A model generated the notes under the pieces. That model was not told where the DNA came from. It did no database searches and saw only the letters and a program-made list of their open reading frames with translations. DNA of 64,000 bases. Source: Aporrectodea caliginosa (lineage: Eukaryota; Annelida; Clitellata; Crassiclitellata; Lumbricidae). Shown here piece by piece: positions 37,086-48,100 of this stretch (its first letter is position 1; each line of letters opens with the position of its first letter). The translations under genes were made by a program, and so were the position numbers. The DNA lies in contig JACEVL010000160.1 in NCBI GenBank assembly GCA_020284085.1, positions 347,001 through 411,000 on the forward strand. Direction: 5' to 3'.

Positions 37086-40000
37086 TCAGCGCATTCTGAA
37101 ATAGATGACATGTCCAACATAGGCCTGATTGTCCCGAAAAACTGCGAACATCTGAGGATTTTTCTTTCTTTCCGTAACTGAGTCATAAACTCTGCCATTC
37201 CTGTCCTTGGGTGGCTGAAGTAACTGGGACGAGCCTTTCGTAAATGAACCGGTCAGGACAGAACATCTCAGCATACACTGTAGCCCATCAGAATTGGGCG
37301 TAGCATATTGCCTATCCATCGCATAACCAGGATCCACGGAGAAATAAGTGCCGCGTCCCAGAGCAGTGCCTGAAAATGAAGAAAACAAGCAGACTGTAAT
37401 TCTAATTATTTGATACTGCTACTCCTTCCAAAGTTTAGAAGTGCACACACGACTTTACGATAGAACATTGATGGCTACAAGTAAATGTGAGTGAAGGACT
37501 TGCTCAAGGTCCTTACACATCGATTGCATGAGTAAAGTCTCAAACCTGTACTCTGTTACAGGTCAAGCGCTCTAAACCAGTGCTTCCCAAAGTGGTGGTC
37601 CGCGGATCGGCAACTGAGTCCGCGGACCGGCACCGGTCCGCGAGTCCTCAGTTGCCGGTCCGCAGAGTGAGTCAAGAAACTTGTCAAATTGTCTTGGAAT
37701 CAGGAAATGGCTATTATAATTTTGTTAAAGTCATAAAAACACTTTTTAGGCTATCAGTTAAAGGGCAATAGAGTCATAGAATAGGCTAAGTATGCATTTA
37801 AATCAATTTTAATACATATTTGACGAATCTATTTTAGGTTATCGACAAACTTTAATAAATTGGGCCCAGGTCCTTCTGCAGTGGAAAATTCCTACCGGTC
37901 CGTGACACCGAAAAGTTATTTCTGCCGGTCCGTGACACTGAAAACTTTGGGAAGCACTGCTCTAAACAATTGGTTACCATGTGCATGAGGAATCCGGCTA
38001 CCTACCAAATAATGACTATTTCCACTAGTAGTATCTTGAGCTAGAAAGGTCCATACACATTACACACGCACCTAAAGCGGCCAGCAGCCATTCAATCATG
38101 CAGTGAGGAACCTGATGAAGGACCTCACCCAATAAATTAATTGAAAAATTAGTTGAGTCAAGGCTACACAGTCACTATAGAAAAACTTATGTCTTACCGT
38201 ACTACACCAGTCTTACCGTACTACACCAGCCTTTGACCTAATTTTCTAGGAATCAGATCCCAATGTGCAACATTAAAAAATACAATTTTGTAAGCCTGAA
38301 TTTTACAGCTGTTGGAAAGAGGTTAAGAATGGTAGCACTGAGTGAACTTTAATTGGTTTCATTATTAAGCAAATAAAGTTTGACTTTTGACTGTGTGTCT
38401 GTGCTTACTGTTGCGTCCCGCCAGATTTCTGTCAAATCCTTCTGAAATAATAATCTTCATGCTGTTGAGGTCAGTGCCATGGTATAACGTTCTCTCAAAA
38501 ATGGCTGGTCGGCGGCTGTCACTCTCCATATGTTGTTTCATTGTGGCGTACAGATTATGGAGGTAAATATTCTGGACTCGGTCAATCTTTAACAACAACA
38601 AAATTTTGTCACAATGCAAAAGAATCAATGCAATCAAGCAAAAAGTTGCTTTCAACAAAACTCGTTCTCACCAATCTATCACATCGTTCAGACTTATAAG
38701 TCCGTGCCTTGAAGTGGAGGTCATCATAGCAAAGGTACAACATATTTTAAAAATCTAAGACGGTAGCAAAATCTTGAAATTCTGAGCAAATAAAAAACCA
38801 CCAAAAGATCATAAAACTTGTTCATTCTAATTACCGTATTAGTGAGATGGCAGCAACATTATATATTGCCTTATATAAAGTGCTAAACTGACTACAGACC
38901 AAGCATCTATACAGCTTTCTATATAAACAGCTGTATCTTACAGTTAAAAGGGGAGCCAGTTAATACCATGCAGTGAAGAAAACACAAATGACAGAATCAG
39001 AAATTAGTTACTTGACAAACGCTGAACTTCGTCTTCGTCGATTCCAAATTACACGTAATTGTCTGGTGTTCTGCTTCATCTGTGCGTAATGTAACCAGAG
39101 ACACCCTTTCTCCATTATTGGGTATATCCCAGTTTTCGGGTGGTTGTACAACTGCAAGAAATGCATATTTCCATAACTAATACTAGAACAAGACTTATGA
39201 TTATTAAGCATTTTGGAAACTAAACTCAAAGGAAGAATTTTAGCAGCAATGGTAGTTTCAACTAGCCAAGTCCTGTTTCTTTATTTCTGTAGTACCTGGC
39301 ATCATTATTATTATTGTTCCTGGTCGCTGTTGCTTACATGCTGCAACTAACAGGAATCTTATCATTCCTAGGCCCATTAGCTGTCATTTGGAAGCTTGCC
39401 AGAATAACTCACTTAATGTACATGTTCATAAATCATTGTGACAAACAGAATCACATCATAGGTGGCAACTTTTGCTTTTGTCTCTGGGTGCATGGGTTCT
39501 ACCCTGGAAAAATGTTTCATATTTTACATTGCCGTACGTGAGTTTTAGCGCATTTCTGACAAAGAAAATTGTTACGTGGTTAGAAAAGGTATTTGAAACT
39601 CCCATCATGGTGAATGACATCGTTGTGCAACCTTACTGCTTACATGTTCCGAAATTTGGGTAAGTAGCCTGTCTTATATAGTACATTTGCAAATTTATTG
39701 TACTATAGTAGGTCTGAATTCTTCTGGGTGTGATACATCCACTGAACTTGCTCTCTGGGTGCATTCGCACACAAGGCTCCCACAGAGTCGGCTCCTGTGA
39801 AGCAAATACTTAGGCAGGAGCCAAGTGTCCGAGTAGAAATATTCGGAACTACTACAGAACCCATTATTATTGTTATCAAAAATTTTTCTTTTATTAACTA
39901 ATAATAATAATGATGATATTCTTTGTTATTTCAAACCGACAAATGCAGTATGATTACAATTTAACATGAACGGATGATCAAAAGTTATTACAGGAGTCGA

Positions 40001-40361
40001 ATTTAACGGTATATGGCAGCAATGCAAGGCAGCCATCACATCCTACTACTCATTTTGCCAAAGCCATCTAGCGAATGATAGGCTGAGTAGCAAGGGTAGC
40101 GAGAATTTATCCGCTTTCCTACTGCTCTTCATGCTAGTGATGTTACCATTACTGTATGGACCACCTCACATTGGTTAAACATGACCTGGGTAACTTTATA
40201 ACTTTATTGGAACATACACATATATACATACGGTTGGCATATCTGGAGGTTTCACATTGTGAGCACTTTTCATCTGCATTGCTGTTTGCAGTTGTACAAC
40301 AGCAACACTCCCATTCGTCTGTTTCATCAGAATCAGAATCGTTGTTGTTATTTGAATTCAT
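37086..40361 (-). CDS. RanBP2-type zinc finger plus PARP catalytic domain protein, four exons
   Basis: Exons in transcription order: 40361-40232, 39151-39012, 38586-38409, 37369-37086; sum 732 nt (243 aa plus TGA), phases all compatible. Residues 17-36 form a RanBP2-type zinc finger: W17, C19, C22, N26, C33, C36. Residues about 45-243 are a PARP (ART) catalytic domain of the PARP10/11/14/15 type: QPPENW, IDRVQN, LYHGT (H126), GFDRNLAGRNS, ALGRGTYFS (Y158), AYVGHVIYF. The H-Y pair that binds NAD+ is present. The last strand has no clear glutamate, so mono-ADP-ribosyl transfer is more likely than chain synthesis (inference). An Asn/Asp/Ser/Glu-rich stretch precedes the finger. ATG 40359-40361 is the first Met; further 5' exons, perhaps with more fingers, cannot be excluded. 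Target unknown. A SINE with a nested hAT sits in the last intron and another SINE in the first. Confidence 0.85.
37440..38000 (-). mobile_element. tRNA-Thr-like SINE (family D) interrupted by a hAT element
   Basis: On the minus strand the head (about 38000-37960) reads TGGTAACCAATTG. After the inserted hAT it continues with TTTAGAGCGCTTGACC, an anticodon-like CTGTAAC loop, a B-box-like GGTTTGAGACT, and the body GGACCTTGAGCAAGTCCTTC (about 37510-37490). The same body and head occur at about 46075-45130. Limits approximate. Confidence 0.7.
37578..37959 (+). mobile_element. hAT-type MITE, 382 bp, with 8-bp TSD
   Basis: Terminal inverted repeats are CAGTGCTTCCCAAAG on both sides. Exact duplications CTCTAAAC lie at 37570-37577 and 37960-37967. 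Subterminal CCGGTCCGCG motifs are iterated. No ORF of note. It inserted into the tRNA-like head of a family D SINE within the last PARP intron. Confidence 0.92.
39925..40160 (-). mobile_element. SINE family A copy
   Basis: It matches the body of 48656-48920, with shared blocks such as TTATTACAGGAGTCGAATTTAA and GGCGAATGA-like sequence; the tRNA-like end is degraded. It lies in the first intron of the PARP gene, sense to its transcription. Confidence 0.7.
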
Positions 40362-40522
40362 CACAAGGTTTTGTGCTAAATAACCAATTCAGAAATCAGC
40401 CAATCAAAGTCAATAATCAACCCATAAATGAATCAACTAATAAAGTAGTTTTTTTCATTTTTTCATTTAATTCTTTTATAGATAGTGTACAACTAGAATT
40501 CAAAAGGTAGACCCCCACATCC

Positions 40523-40790
40523 AGTCATATGGATTCACATACCAAGTCATATGGATTCACATACCCAGTCATATGGATTCACTTAACCAGTCATATGGAT
40601 TCCCTTAACCAGTCCCCTTAACCAGTCATATGGATTCATACACCCACTCATATGGATTCACATACCCAGTCATATGGTTTCACATACCCAGTCATATGGA
40701 TTCACTTAACGAGTCATATGGATTCACATAACCACTCATATGGATTCCCTTAACCAGTCACATGGATTCACACACCCAGTCATTAACAAC
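40523..40790 (+). repeat. Minisatellite, ~20-bp unit
   Basis: About a dozen tandem units of the form CCAGTCATATGGATTCACAT with variants (CCCTTAA, ACTTAA, ACACA). It starts 160 bp upstream of the PARP ATG, in the spacer toward the VDAC gene. Confidence 0.9.
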
Positions 40791-40904
40791 TACAATGAAA
40801 ATTAAATAAACAGTTTCAAGCAGTCTAATATATATATATGAACAGTGGAAATAAAGCAGGTGTTCCCGACTGAATTTCTTGATCACAATTATGTATGTAA
40901 TTTG

Positions 40905-41031
40905 TAATTTGATGTAATTGAAATTACGTAATTTGTAATTTCCAGCAAATTTCTAAAGTAATTTGTAATTTGTAATCCAATTACATTTTCCCAAGTAATT
41001 TGTAATTTGTAATTCAATTACATTTTACCAT
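40905..41031. repeat. AATTTGTAATT repeat tract
   Basis: Repeated blocks of AATTTGTAATT alternate with CAATTACATTTT. It abuts the left end of the transposon at 41032. Confidence 0.75.
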
Positions 41032-42000
41032 GGGGTCATTGCATAATTACGTAACGCCGAAAATGACCGTTTTGGACCCACCCACCCACCCACCCTGTAA
41101 CGCTTCGTAACGTTTCCCTAGACCCACCCACCCACCCTCCCCAGCGTTACGTAATTATTGCTACGAGAAATTCATTATAGATTTACTATGTGAAAACGCA
41201 AATAATTCATATTTTATAGCAAATTTTATATGGTATGTGAATTTGACAGTAGGCCAAAAATATACTAAATGTTTTATTTATATAAATGACAGTCATGTTT
41301 GAAATGCAATTTTGTTTTTTAAGTTTTACGTTGAGTTAAAAGTTTTACACACTGCTGAACAGTGTCATGGGCTAAATTGCTTATTAATAATTAATCAAAA
41401 ATAAGATGAACTAATTATTTGCTTAGTCTTAGCACTTCGATAATTACTAATACAAATATCACCCAGTTTTTGTTGGGCATCAATTTTAAATGTTTGAAAT
41501 TCGTGTCCACAAAGTAAAATATGCTTTAAAGTGGTTGTTCGAGGTCAGGAATCCAAGGAGAATTACCACGTTGTTCCGACGGTAAAACATTGAAAGATCC
41601 AAACAATTCGAATAGTGATGTCCTGTTTACACAAACGGGAGAACAGATATGATGATCTGAACTTCCGCTGGTGTCTGCTACCGGATCTTCTTCGGCTACT
41701 TCGGTAGGCCCTGTTGGATCCTTCGGCGGCAGTTTATTAAACACTAACTTAGTTTTGATTTATACTATAGCGTGTTTTAGTTGGATCTAAGTTTTAAATC
41801 AATAGCACGAAGTTTGAACTTCGATCACATCGTGTCTAAAGTGTCATTCGATGTTAATTTAAAATTCATTTATAACTAAACTGTTGGTAAAAGCGTTACG
41901 TAACGTTCAGCTCCACCCACCCACCCTCGTAACGTCTCGTAACGTTTTCAAGGAACCCACCAACCCACCCTGGAGCATTACGTAATTATGCAATGACCCC
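41032..42000 (+). mobile_element. DNA transposon with 23-bp terminal inverted repeats, superfamily unknown
   Basis: The left end is GGGGTCATTGCATAATTACG and the inverse complement of the right end is the same 20 bases, identical for about 23. Both subterminal regions carry iterated CCCACCCACC and CGTAACG motifs in inverted arrangement. No clean target-site duplication is visible. Length 969 bp; it contains one short minus-strand ORF and lies just beyond the 3' end of the VDAC-like gene. Confidence 0.8.
41526..41744 (-). CDS. Short ORF of unknown function inside the DNA transposon
   Basis: A 72-codon frame, GC-richer than its surroundings, with a proline/acidic stretch (PPKDPTGPTEVAEEDP) and then CSPVCVNRTSLFELFG. 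I recognise no domain. It could be a fragment of the element's transposase or a chance frame. Confidence 0.3.
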   Translation of the reverse strand: MFNKLPPKDPTGPTEVAEEDPVADTSGSSDHHICSPVCVNRTSLFELFGSFNVLPSEQRGNSPWIPDLEQPL

Positions 42001-42158
42001 TAATGTAATATAGGCCCTACTTCTGACCGACCAGTGCAGTAGCTTTTAAAAGAGTTCATCGTTGATTCAGATACTTAAAAATCTAAAAACTAAAATGTGC
42101 AAGACTTGGGCTGTCATTTCAGTATCGAAAAAGCATAAGAAATTAATAAAAATTTCAT

Positions 42159-45100
42159 CTAAAAGTTACCGTCATGGACTCTTTGCTGGTAGGACAATCC
42201 AATTTGACATCTGTTGTTTAGTTTTCCCTGAAAAAGTAAAAACTTAAATTAACCAACAATGCAGTTAGTGTAGGCTCACGCTACTATAATATTAAAATTC
42301 AAGAAACTAATGCTTTCGTGCATTTCGCCATCATTAACAACATAGAAAGATTCTACTAATTTCAATAGTGAGGAATTCGAAATTTTGAAGAAATCTCTAC
42401 AATGAGCAGAGTCGATCGCTAAAGAAAAGCAGCATTTGCATATACCGTAATACGTAAACTGAGAGCAGTCTACTTACCCTAAGGATTAGGTCCTTGTCAA
42501 CCGAGTACTTAGCGGCCACGGAAAACTTGGTGTCTGTATTATCGGTCGACCAACCCTTCTTTATGCCGAGCTCCAACTTGTCATTCACCTTATGGTAAAT
42601 GCTGCTTTGGAACTGGGTGGAGTTATTGCTTTAGAAAACAAGATCATTTAAAACTGGATTCAGTTTACATAGCATCATAACTCTCTCAAAAGCTAAGCAC
42701 CTAATGGTGTACTTAAGACCCTGCTTAAGAGGACTGCCATTGAAAGCTCGAGACGACCTACCTCAGCTCCTTGCTTGCCCTTATGCCAGGAAAGATGCAT
42801 GACAGAACGCATTGCAACAGCCACGAAAACTGCTCAGCAGCCACGCAGCCAATACTGCTCTGGTGCAGGAGAAACAAGAGTCAAAGTATGGAAGGGAGGG
42901 TTGGGATGGAAGGGAAGGAAGGAAGAGATGAGGCCGCCAAATTACGGTGGAAAAAGACCACGGGGAGGTCAAGTTGGTTTCTACCCACAATAATCAGTTT
43001 ATGAACTAATAAGAAGATCAGCATATATATGTCATAAAAATAAAAACTATGGAGGGATTATAAAACGACCTTGTTAGATGTACTAATGATAGAGAAAGAC
43101 TTAGAAGGTGCAGGGTTCAGATAAGTGGATTGGCAAACGTGGGTGAAGTAATTCAATTCAGCGTCCTGACTGTCCTCTTTGGATTCGCAGAAGATGCAGC
43201 TCAGTTAAACGAGATCATCACAACGTATAATGTGTAATTGTGTCCATATAAATATATAACTATTTTTCGTGTATGTGCTTGGTGGATCAGACATGGAGGT
43301 GGTGACAAAAATAGACTAATTTGCTGGGAATTCCGGACTTCTGTGAAGTCTCGGATAATCTGAATTTATGTCATAGACAATTTTTGGTAACGACGAAACA
43401 TTATAAATAGCTTAATATAACTAGGTTTAGCCGTTTCGACTTACCACGCATATAACGCCTACGTGGAGACACCTGTCGAGTATATTTCAATTTACAAAAT
43501 GCAGCTATAAAAATTATATCAGCTTAAAAATCTGGCTTTTAACTCAAAAAAGTAACCCAACTTTATTTGCTGGTCTGAATGCAGTTGGCTTGCAGTCACC
43601 TTAGACATCCCATGCATAAAATGACACCTTTTCGTGACAGCCGACCACTTGCAAGAAATTGCATTCGTGAACTGTCTCACGAGCTTCTATTGTGATTGAT
43701 CCTGTTAACAATTGAGTTGAGCGTTGACCTTGCAACGCGCAGTGTGTGGGCTCGGGCCTTACCTCCTATTCGAGGTACCTTGACCAAGAGCCTCACGCAA
43801 AATTCTTCGCACCATCGACTGACGCTTTGTCATTATGTGGTAGCGCTCAATAAATACAGAAATAGTAGGTTCTAATACTTAATGCAATTTGGACGCTGTA
43901 ACTTCAGTTAACGGGCAATTTATCGTGTATACCTACAAGGCCAGATAAATGGTGTAGTCTTCCATGGTGCGAGCGGCTGCCATGTTGAAGTTCGTCATCG
44001 CTGAGCGGCAGGTGTCATAGGAGAGAAGACATCCAGCCAGCCAGCCTTTATGTCTGTCAAATACATTCAAACCAGAATGTATTCTGCTGTTGAGTTTCAG
44101 TTCCGCACAGCAAACTATTAACTATATCCATCGCCGAAGACAAAGACCGATTGTCCTTAATTTTAATAGCCTTATCGTCATGAATGGCACATTTGCATCA
44201 TCATGTAGGACTTGCATATAGTCTGAACAATAAGTTATTTATAATCTGAAAATCATAGTATGTTAGTACTATAATACTACACTGCTACATTAAGTTACAG
44301 GGAACAATTACACATAAGTTAGCATCTGTGACAGACATACTTATAAGCATACACCGGGAATAATAAGCTACACACTTAAGCTGATTACACTTGCGTATAA
44401 GCGAATTTGCAACATGCATAATGGTTCCTAGGCCTAGGCCCTATATATAGACCAGGAGTCGCGAATCGTTCTAAGACTGCATGCCAAGAGTGCCCCTACG
44501 TCACTTTCTAAAAAGACCGTCAGTGCGTACGCAATGCAAGTATTTATGTATACATATAGGTAGGCTTATAAATAAGTTATAATTATGTATGTATGTATGG
44601 ACATAGGTAAGCCCTATGTATGCCATATTTAAACAGCGCACATGGAACCCTCTGAAAAGCGCAGATCATACCCAAGTACGATTGATCCTGATACGTTGGG
44701 TCCAGCAACATCAGCATCGATGCTTGTGTGCATCGTACTGTTCTTGTACACGGCTCTGACTGTGGCATTTTTCTTCCTATTAAAAACACCAAGATGTTCA
44801 ACGATTTGTTTACACAGCTAAATGTTCTTAAGTTTCCTTATTTCGGTTCTTATGCACTGGATGTGTAGCCTAGCTTATTAAAAGTTAAACATTTATACAG
44901 CAGAGTGCATTTTGTATAAGAGAATTTCAGTATTTCACCAACTGGTTAATACTACCTCCTCTTGAAGATGTAGTTTCCCCAAGCATAGGGCCTATTGCTC
45001 TTTTGTATAGGTTTTTTCAAACTGTTGCTAGCCATAAGTTGCTTTAGACAATTCTACGTAAAATAGCTTATAATTATTACGCATTTACAAACGCCATTAC

Positions 45101-48100
45101 ACAATGACCAAGCCTCAATCGATAAAACTGAGCAATTGTAAGTGAAGGGCTTGCTCAAGGTTCCTATACAGCATAGGCGCAACCACCCTATGGGACCCGT
45201 GGGACGCGTCCCCCCCAACTTTCGAAAAACTTGGGACCGTCCCCCCCAACTTTTGAAAATTTTGAGGTAACAAGAGCCCAAGATGCACTCCATTTGGTAT
45301 CAAATGCTTAAAATTGCGTTGGCTTCTGGGGCGGAGCCCCAGACTCCGATGGTGGAGCTTACGACGCTCCCCCGTACCCCTAGTCATTAGGGGCTTCTTG
45401 CCTTCGTCATTCGCGGCTGTGCGCCTTCCGCACACGCAATTCCCCTTCCCTAACAAATCACTGGACCTGACTGATAAAATACAGGGTAAGGCTAAAGCCG
45501 CTAAAACTCAATTGAGTCTGTAAGAATTCAGTGCAGAATGTTGCTGTATAATTTCGCTCTAAAACTTTACTTATCTCGATTTTTAAAATTCGACTAAGGC
45601 TCGCGGTAGAAGCCTAGTGGGACATTTCAATTTTTAATGCTGCGTCTACGAGTGGTGTTCTTCTAAAACCTAAACTCTCAGTTTAATTATAATAATAAAG
45701 TCATATTTTTTCACAGATTTAGATGGTTTAGGTACTTTTACATCGAAATCATCGGTGAAAAATTTGAGGTAAATTAGAGCCCAAAATGTACTCCATTTGG
45801 TATCAAATGCTCAAAATTGCGATGGGGGAGCTTACGACGCTCCCCCATACCCCTAGTCGTTAGGGGCTTCTTGCCTTCGGCAATCGCAGCTTCGCGCCTT
45901 CGGCGCTCGCAATTCCCCCACTCAGACATTCTAGTAGGTCCCCCAACTTCTGGACCGTGGTTGCGCCCCTGCTATACAGTAATCGCTTTAACGAGGATCA
46001 AACCCGTAGGCCATTCCGCGCTTTACAAGGCGATCGCTTTAGCCAATCGGCTACCATGTGTCCCACTGTGTTTATATCCTACTGCCGAAATCCTTGATAA
46101 CCAAATTCAGGGAACATAAATGATACGAAGGTATGGAACTGTTCTGGAATAGACACTCCAACAGCCAAGCAGTCCACTACAGTAGATTTTTATGTGAAGA
46201 GATGAAACTAAGATGAAAGGATGATCGAAAGATTCAAACAACTGCCAGAGTTATTAATAACCATAGACATTTTAAAATTAGGACAATGTATAGATTTAGG
46301 TAATTTAAGCCAAGCTCCAGATTGTTATAAATAGGCCTACTAAGACCATTACAAGAACAATTGAACCAATTTATTGGGTAATATTGCATTGCATTATTAC
46401 AATAATGCAATACAATCGGTTAATTAGTAATTTAGTCAAGACATGCTGTTTCATTGTCAGTTCCTGTAACATAATACAATGTTGTTGTCGTGAATGGCCT
46501 TGCAATTATAAAAGTAGGCCTACGCCTTGGCGTTTATTTCCGGCAAAACATTTTTGACGAATTAACCGCGCGTACACCAAACACATGAAAAAATGGACCA
46601 ATTGCACAGACGACATAACATTCATCGATGATCCATTCGTCCTCGTAAAAAGGACACCTGATAAAACAAGTTGCCCAACAAAACCATTAACTGATGCTAT
46701 ACATATACCTATTAATTACGAGCAGTTCCCGGATAACAGTACATACACCAGCATTCGCCAGATATACATCTCGCAGGTAAGAAAATGAAGAAGGTAGTAT
46801 TTCGTGACATAACTTTCCCCTCACGACTCGATTAATTAGTGACCCATTATACAGTTACTCGGTTAATTAGTAAGTATTAGTTACCTTAACTCATCACTTG
46901 TGAACAGGCTGGTGCTCTGCGCTTAATTTTAGAGTAGCACATTATAAATTGGGAGTCTGCAATTACGATGAATTCAGTTAATAGAAATTAGTCACTGTAT
47001 ATCACTTAATTATTTACGAGAAATCAATGAAATAGTTGTAACTCGTTTAAATAGTTGCCACTAATCGGCTAATTATAGTTACTTCTTTAAGTAGTAGGCA
47101 GAGATTGAATTGTTTGGGGTTGGGAGGGTTCAACCCCCAATTCATTTTTCAACCATTCCAGTTAATTCCAAATCCAATTTAAACTCATTAGCCAACTCAG
47201 CTATAATGAGTGCACTGACCGTACACTGCCGTTGGGAAGATGAGACGGTGAGAGAGAGGACCCGCCCTAAGGCTAAGAAAATGAAGTCGCTAATACTTCA
47301 TAAGTTCATATCCATGTCTGCCTCTCAGGCTAGCTTAAGAGTAGTGGTGTTTATGGTGAAATCGGCGTTTGTTCTGATTTCATCATACATACCACTACTC
47401 TTAAGGGACTGCTCTTCTTCTCCTTCTCCTTCTCTTCTTCCTCCTCCTCCTCCAACTCCTCCTCTTCTTCTTCCAGTTACTTCCCAAAAATTATCTTGAG
47501 TGGAGTAAGTTAAACAGTGATGGTAAAGTAAACAGTGATGATAGCACTGTTAAAGGAACTGCCATTTTCTTCAGCAGACTGTCTGACTGTGAGAGACGAT
47601 TTAGTCAAATGAATCTCTATCTCATTATTGGAAGAAGCAGATTGATCCTTATATCTGTTAATGACTTATTAATGATTGGTGTAAATGACCACTTCTGGCA
47701 CTATGGAATGCCCAGAAGTAGGTCTATGTATTGGTTGAAGTTGGCAAACATGTAGCCCTGGACAAAGCTACAGGCTTGTCAAGGACCGCTGAATTAGCTA
47801 GTCAAAGTTCGAAATTATTTGCTTAATTAATTAAAACCATTGCTCTGCTTTTTCCAGTGTTCATTCATACAACTTGAGTTTTTGTTAAGTCATAATTTTT
47901 TGGCCATAACTATAAATCTTTTGAAAACATAACTCAAGAGTTTCCAATAAGTATTCTTCATTTGGACGATATTTTGACATAGCTAAGAACCGAGTGCATG
48001 TACACCCACGCCCACTATAATTTAACACTCATACCGGTGTAGGTACCTAAGAAATTCTGATCGGGAATCCGGACATGTAAAATATTGATTAATTATATTA

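Noticed and set aside
39314..39663. Plus ORFs with hydrophobic segments
   Set aside because: They lie in the PARP intron on the other strand; no recognisable family, no paired splice sites.
42170..42227. VDAC exon 7 ending at the GTAACT donor instead of the TAG
   Set aside because: Possible, but no downstream last exon was found on the minus strand, so the shorter complete frame is reported and the alternative is stated.
47110..47499. Plus-strand 129-codon ORF
   Set aside because: Lies within a SINE family B copy and its pyrimidine tract.
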